A stretch of 64,000 nt of DNA from Anthostomella pinea (lineage: Eukaryota; Ascomycota; Sordariomycetes; Xylariales; Xylariaceae). A program made the position numbers and the translations under genes. The notes beneath the pieces are model-generated. The model did not search any database. It saw only the letters and a list, made by a program, of their open reading frames with translations, and had not been told where the DNA came from. The stretch's first letter is position 1; every line of letters starts with the position of its first letter. Below are positions 58,843 through 64,000 of this stretch, one piece after another. The stretch covers positions 2,294,001 to 2,358,000 of the forward strand of contig CAUWAG010000006.1 in assembly GCA_963556695.1 (NCBI GenBank). The letters run 5' to 3'.

Positions 58843-60741
58843 ATGTCTTTAATGCGGCGCAGGATCGCTGCCTTCGGGCCATTCGCATCAACACCAATAC
58901 TGGCCCTTCGGGGCTCGTCAGATACGTCAGATGTATCAACTACCGGAACAGCAGAGGCGGTAGCTGCTGCCGCGACCATTGCTCCCTTCGCCATGGGGCT
59001 GAATGGTGTCAACCAGCCCGTCAACATGCTCTTCAAGGAGTCGCTCTGGTGGTCCTTGGGGATACTCGCCCTGGTTGTGCTGTCCATACGGCTCCTCGAA
59101 CAGGCGTGGAGTAAGCTAAGACAGGTGTCCGCCATGTCAGCGCCCGCTGAGAGGCAAGGGTACTGGAAGACATCACAATGGAGCTGGATGCCCAGCTTGA
59201 AGAAGAACCTCACCTATGCGCCGCTATGGAGCAAACGGCACAACAGGGAGATCAAGCTGTCCAACGCCATGAGCATAGGAACATTGCCCTCCCGCCTCCA
59301 CTTCGTCATACTCGCCGGCTACCTCCTCAGCAACACCATCTACATGTTCTACCTCGATTTCTCCAGAAAGAACCACTTTTCTCTCGCCGCCGAGATTCGC
59401 GGGCGCTCAGGCACGCTCTCAGTCGTCAACATGGTACCACTGATCATCTTGGCAGGCCGGAACAATCCTCTCATTTCTATGTTGAGGGTGAGTTTCGACA
59501 CCTACAATCTCCTACACCGATGGATGGGCCGCATGGTGGTGTTGGAGGCACTTGTCCACACCTTCGCCTGGGCCTACGTCCAGGTTGCCGCGGGTGGTTG
59601 GGACAGTTTCAACATGAAGCTGCTGCACGAGACCTTTGAGGCCTCGGGCTTCGCTGGCACTCTCGCTCTCACCATCCTCTTCTTCCTTTCCCTATCGCCA
59701 GTGCGCCACGCCTTCTACGAGACCTTCCTCAACGTCCACATCATCCTCGCTTTCATCACGTTTGCCATGACTTGGGTTCACTGCGCCTCAGCGGCGATCG
59801 CCGGCGGTCTGCCGCAGCTTCCATATATTATCGCCATCTTCATCCTCTGGGCCGCTGACCGTCTAGCGCGCATGTTCCGTCTTGCCTACTACAACTGGTC
59901 TTCCCAGGGCTTTACAGAGGCCATCGTCGAAGCCGTGCCAGCCGAGACTTCCCGGGTCACAATGCACCTGCCTCGCCACGTCGACGTCCAGCCGGGAACC
60001 CACGCCTACATCCGCATCATGGGAATCAACCCTTGGGAGAACCACCCATTTTCAATCGCCTGGGTCGAGCATCACCCGCCTAAGGATGAATCACTCGTCA
60101 ACGAGAAGAGCCGAGACAAGGCCAGCCTACAGAAGGGAACTACTTCCGTCTCCTTTGTCATCGGTGCGCACACGGGTTTCACGCGGATGTTGTACAACAA
60201 AGCGTGCACTGGCCCGAATGGCACCGTTCGGATACGGGCTGCGATGGAGGGCCCGTACGCGGGACACCACTCGCTCGAGTCCTACGGCCACGTAGTGCTC
60301 TTCGCCGGCGCCACTGGAATAACGCATCAGCTGTCCTACCTCAAGCCGATGATCGAGGGGTACAACGCCGGCACCATCGCGACGCGGCGGATAACGCTGG
60401 TCTGGATCATACGCGACACCGACGCGCTAGAGTGGGTGCGGCCGTGGATGGACGAGATCCTGCGCATGCCGCAACGCCGCGATATCCTCAACATCCGGCT
60501 TTTCATCACGCGGCCCAAGAACACCAAGGAGATCCACTCTGCCTCGAGCACCGTCCAGATGTTCCCCGGTCGGCCGAACACGCCGACGCTGCTGCGCAAG
60601 GAAGTCGAGGAGCAGGTCGGCGCCATGTGCGTCACCGTGTGCGGGCCCGGCGCGCTGGCCGACGATGTGCGACGGGCCGTCCGCGAAGTGCAGGACGAGA
60701 ACTCGGTCGTCGATTTCTTCGAGGAGTCATTTACCTGGTAA
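58843..60741 (+). CDS. Ferric-chelate reductase-like flavocytochrome (632 aa)
   Basis: The frame is open from upstream, but the first ATG is 58843 (CAACA before it). The N-terminal Ala/Thr-rich segment and first membrane helix (SLGILALVVLSIRLL) are followed by a multi-helix ferric reductase domain. Its two haem-ligand pairs are spaced exactly 13 residues apart: H225/H239 (HRWMGRMVVLEALVH) and H299/H313 (HIILAFITFAMTWVH). The FAD-binding motif HPFSIAW is at 401-407, the NADPH site GATGIT at 489-494, and CGPGAL near the end. It would move electrons from cytosolic NADPH across the membrane to ferric iron or a similar acceptor. NADPH oxidase is less likely, because the fungal Nox layout and an EF-hand are missing. 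It sits tail to tail with sla2, about 1.05 kb away. Confidence 0.92.
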   Translation: MSLMRRRIAAFGPFASTPILALRGSSDTSDVSTTGTAEAVAAAATIAPFAMGLNGVNQPVNMLFKESLWWSLGILALVVLSIRLLEQAWSKLRQVSAMSAPAERQGYWKTSQWSWMPSLKKNLTYAPLWSKRHNREIKLSNAMSIGTLPSRLHFVILAGYLLSNTIYMFYLDFSRKNHFSLAAEIRGRSGTLSVVNMVPLIILAGRNNPLISMLRVSFDTYNLLHRWMGRMVVLEALVHTFAWAYVQVAAGGWDSFNMKLLHETFEASGFAGTLALTILFFLSLSPVRHAFYETFLNVHIILAFITFAMTWVHCASAAIAGGLPQLPYIIAIFILWAADRLARMFRLAYYNWSSQGFTEAIVEAVPAETSRVTMHLPRHVDVQPGTHAYIRIMGINPWENHPFSIAWVEHHPPKDESLVNEKSRDKASLQKGTTSVSFVIGAHTGFTRMLYNKACTGPNGTVRIRAAMEGPYAGHHSLESYGHVVLFAGATGITHQLSYLKPMIEGYNAGTIATRRITLVWIIRDTDALEWVRPWMDEILRMPQRRDILNIRLFITRPKNTKEIHSASSTVQMFPGRPNTPTLLRKEVEEQVGAMCVTVCGPGALADDVRRAVREVQDENSVVDFFEESFTW

Positions 60742-61797
60742 AAAGCCGCCGTTTTTGAAGATTTTGGAAGCGAGGCGTTTACTTTGGGATCCAAACATTC
60801 GATAACGGCTTGATCGATGGGCCGACACTCCACCTGCGACGTCGGAGAAGAGGGACTATATATAGAATTCTCATAATCTTGGGCAAGGTATCACGACACT
60901 TACCTGGGAAGTTAGAGAGGAAGGAAGCCCCCTGCTTCTTCCTTTTGCATTTACGAAACGGGGCTGGCGTTTAAAAAGGAGCTGGCACCACCCCAATGTG
61001 GGAAGACAGTAGAGAGAGAGAGGCAGAAAGATTCCCCCTTGCCATATGCGAAAGATGGTGTTCTACATAATCACAACGTCGTGCTGCTAGCAAGCAGGCT
61101 GTCTTTCTACATGTACATACCTAGGCTCTCGAGCCCGTGGGCAGACCTGGTTTGCCCCCTGTATATATACAATAACTTGTTCCAAAGCTTGTTGAGGGCA
61201 TTGTGACACTACGGTCTGCCACTCCAATGAATAGGCAGGCACTTGTGGTATACACTTCCTCCCGTGTCTTCTAGTGCTGCTATTGTGAAGTAAATACCTG
61301 AGTATCATGAGTAGAGCTCTTATGAATGCCTACCTTGTGTCTTCAAGTCACGCCAGGCCGTGCCTTTCTTTCAGCTAAGGTATGCAACAATGGAGCCGGG
61401 TAGAACACGTACTCAAGAAGGAAAACCAGGTAGGTTGTCATAATACAAAAGTACAGAAAGGTGATTCAGTTGCGATTCAAGTTTCAATAAAGTCACCGGT
61501 GAAACCTCAATCAGTGACAAATGCTATACATGCATACAGGCGAAGGGCAATATCTACGCTCTTTAACCTCCAGACGATATACACAACGACCAACGATCCC
61601 ACCCCGGTGGCTTACGTGTGACGCGGACGCGATGCGGTGACCCTAGCCCTCTGGAGCCTCAACATGCTTGCTCATTAAGGGCACCACATGAATTGCATTG
61701 CAGAGCTCTCGGCCAAGCCGCTGGTTGAATACTAGGGGCAGAATTAGATTCCGGCACCAGTCTACTCAAACACGACAAGCCTGCCCACACTCTCTCA
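60742..61797. other. intergenic between ferric reductase and sla2
   Basis: Convergent 3' regions. It contains a short GA microsatellite (about 61011-61022) and TATATATA near 60858. No gene is seen. Confidence 0.4.
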
Positions 61798-64000
61798 CTA
61801 ATCCTCCTGGTATGAGATCTTGCGCATCTCGCCCAAACGGCGTCTCGCTGCCGAGAGGTTGTTCTCAAGCTGGAGAATTTCGACCTGTTGAGGGAAGTGA
61901 TTAGCGAACTGTCATCCAAATGCGGAGGCGATGATTATGGCTTACCTGCTGCTCCATTTCCCTAACCTTGAACTCGTGGTGGCCTAGCTTCGAGTAGTCG
62001 ACGGCTTCGTCTTCTTGGTTCCTGTCCTTGATCATAGCTTGGACCTGTCGGACCAGAGACCGGCAAGCGGCGCCGACTGCCTTGCTGGCTTGCTCGAGGT
62101 TCTCTTGGCTCTTGCTCATGAAGCCGGCCTTGACACGGCTGGCCGCGACAAGCTGAGCCGTCGAGGCAGCCACATCGTTCGACGCAACGATGAGCTGCTC
62201 GGGACTGTTGCGGCCCGATATGACACCATCGGCGGTCTCGATGAGTGTGTTGGTCGACGAAGCGACGGCCTTCGCAGCAGAGATGAGACCTTCGGTCCAT
62301 CGGTTATTCTTCTTGTAGAATGCCGTCCTCGTCGAAGACCCCCGACCAGCTTGAACAATCTCCTGCTGAGTAGCCGTTGCTGCCTTGATGAGTCGCGCAA
62401 TGGCGTCTGTGATGGCCAAGGCTGCATCCAGGATTGTATCATTGACCTTGAGCTCGTACGTCGAGTAGCCATCACGAGGCTTGTTCTTGAGCTTGGCAAG
62501 GCGGGCAGCAGCAGCAGCAATTGCATCTGCTGCTTTGCTGAGCTCGCTGTCGACCAGGTCACCAATATCGCCTTTGTTCTTTGTCAGTTGGCCGAAGCCC
62601 GGTGCAAATGTCTCAACAAGTTTGTTTAGCTTCTGCAGGTTCATCTGAACATCGTTGTTGTTATTAATGACCACATCGGTCTTCTGGATAGGGTCCATTC
62701 CCTCCAGGCGGAAGCTCTGAAGACCACGCAAGAACTTGACGGCGGACTGGGCAGCTGTGCGAGCACCATTCATGAGCTGGTCACCCTTCTTCTCGTCAGT
62801 AGCGAGGCGAGTTAGACCCTTCGTGTTGCTGCACACATCCGCTGTGGCCCCTGCGAAGACGTTGATAGCCTTGATGAGGTCGGCATGAGTGGCGTTGGGC
62901 CCATCCGCGATGAAATTGTTGAACGAGGTCGCAAAGTCCATGGCATTTGCCGAAGCTTTCTCAATCTGCGACAACACGTAGGCTGGTGACGCGTTCTGGT
63001 TTCCAGCCTGCATAGTCGAGTCAAGCTCGTACAACGCATCATCGACCCGAGCCACACCTGCTTGTAACACCGAATCGATGATCTCGTTGATCTTGTCCAG
63101 GTTGGACATGATCAGAGCATCGATTTGATCGTCCATGACGTTGTCCGTATCACCATGGTTGAGTTTCAGCTCGTTCAATTCAATCAAGGTCTGGTCCATG
63201 CCAGCCTTGTAGACCTCGAGCTCTTCCTCCTTGTCACGGAGCAGTTGCTCGAGATCTGAGCTGCCGTCTCGCAGTTTCGCCTGTGCTTCGTCCAACGCAC
63301 GCGACTTGGTTCGTAGAGCCTCTTCGAGATCTGCCATTTCACGGTTGTACTTGGAAAGCATGGTCGACAACTCATTTCCTTTGCTTCGCTCGAGGTTGTC
63401 AGCTCGGTCGTTCGCCATGCGCTTCTCTCGCTTCAATTTTTCAAGTTCATCCTTGTTGCTGCCAGTCAACCGGTCTCGATCATGCATCGCCCGGTCCCGT
63501 TCCCGGATCATGTCTGCAAGCTCCAGGTTCTTGGTCTTTATCTCACGTTCGAGCTTTTCTCGCCTGTCTATCGCTTCTTGAGCCGACGCCGCCTTCAGCT
63601 GAACAGACTTGAACTTCTGGAGAAGATCGAGGTGCTCGTGTCGTAATTGCGAATAAAGCTTCGCCAGAGCTTCATATTTCGTCCGCCATGTATTAACCTG
63701 CTCCTGGAGCGCTCGGATCTGATCGTCCTTGCTGCCGATTTGCTGCCCGTAGCTGTTCTGGATCTGCGCCAACTCTCCCTCGAGGCCTTTGACACGTTGG
63801 TCGTATTGTTGCAGCATCAGTTGATCGCGCTCATACTGTGCTCTTGCATTCAGGTTCTCCTGTTCGAGCTCGGCTAGCCTGCCCTGCGTCTGCATCTGGT
63901 ATTGCTGGTTCATCAGGGCTTGTTGCTCCATTTGTTGTTGCTCTGCTAAGCGTCGCTGTTGCTCCTCAAAGTCTCGTTGGGCGTTCATCTGAGCTTCCTG
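61798..64000 (-). CDS. sla2: Actin-cytoskeleton/endocytosis protein SLA2, 5' end outside the window
   Basis: Exons 64000(+)-61946 and 61884-61798; the last intron is 61 nt (GTAAGC...CAACAG). 713 residues are visible of a usual 1000-1100. They begin in a long Gln/Glu-rich coiled coil (MEQQALMNQQYQMQTQGRLA; KAASAQEAIDRREKLEREI), then a helical bundle (THATCH core). The I/LWEQ actin-binding module follows (WTEGLISAAKAVASSTNTLI, VAASTAQLVAASRVKAG), ending in KVREMEQQVEILQLENNLSA and RRLGEMRKISYQED. The N-terminal ANTH domain is missing only because the window ends. Sla2 links clathrin coats to actin. In Pezizomycotina it is the classic marker on one side of the MAT locus, and here it closes the interval opened by APN2. 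Confidence 0.95.

Overview
The window is nuclear DNA of a filamentous ascomycete (Pezizomycotina). The evidence is the short introns (43-143 nt, GTRNGT donors, CTRAY branch sites), CT-rich leaders, an AT-rich block that looks RIP-mutated (RIP: repeat-induced C-to-T mutation), and a gene set that only makes sense there: palI/RIM9, and the COX13-APN2-...-SLA2 order that flanks the mating-type (MAT) locus. No tRNA, rRNA or CRISPR array was seen. The species cannot be named from the sequence. Because palI lies on the same stretch as APN2, a Dothideomycete-like arrangement is possible.

Layout. Positions 1-24260 hold spaced genes: a broken 3' gene fragment (1-210); a large unrecognised disordered protein (992-2548 +); a divergent septin-like GTPase (5152-6814 -); a long non-coding stretch with an AT-rich repeat relic (8591-9420) and an inverted-repeat element (9434-9532); an ABC1/ADCK mitochondrial kinase-like gene (11070-13267 -); palI (16200-18495 +); and three small unrecognised genes (20601-21131, 22344-22733 and 23273-24261, all +), two of which need introns to be seen. 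Positions 24919-42214 are a dense housekeeping block: ribosomal L21 (-) and S9 (+) sharing one divergent promoter, the splicing factor SLU7 (-) and DNA polymerase zeta REV3 (+) head to head, an NVJ2-like ER lipid-transfer protein (+), cytochrome oxidase subunit VIa COX13 (-) and the AP endonuclease APN2 (+).

Positions 42215-61797, between APN2 and SLA2, are the mating-type region. It holds a DEAH-box RNA helicase gene broken by four frameshifts, the remains of a pepsin-type aspartic protease, the HMG-box gene MAT1-2-1 (so a MAT1-2 idiomorph), and an unrecognised gene transcribed divergently from MAT1-2-1. A 6-kb stretch with no convincing gene follows, then a ferric-reductase-type flavocytochrome and the 3' two thirds of SLA2. 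The main surprise is that the MAT1-2-1 frame runs straight through two in-frame stop codons (TAG, TGA). The second replaces residue 3 of the HMG box, while the rest of the box, its intron and the downstream frame look sound. With the broken helicase and the protease relic, this points to gene decay confined to the MAT region. Base errors or an RNA-level fix are the alternatives. A short MITE-like repeat occurs both at the window start (243-319) and inside the MAT interval (53490-53566).

All exon models were built by hand from splice signals and frame arithmetic. Family names rest on motif recognition, not on database searches.
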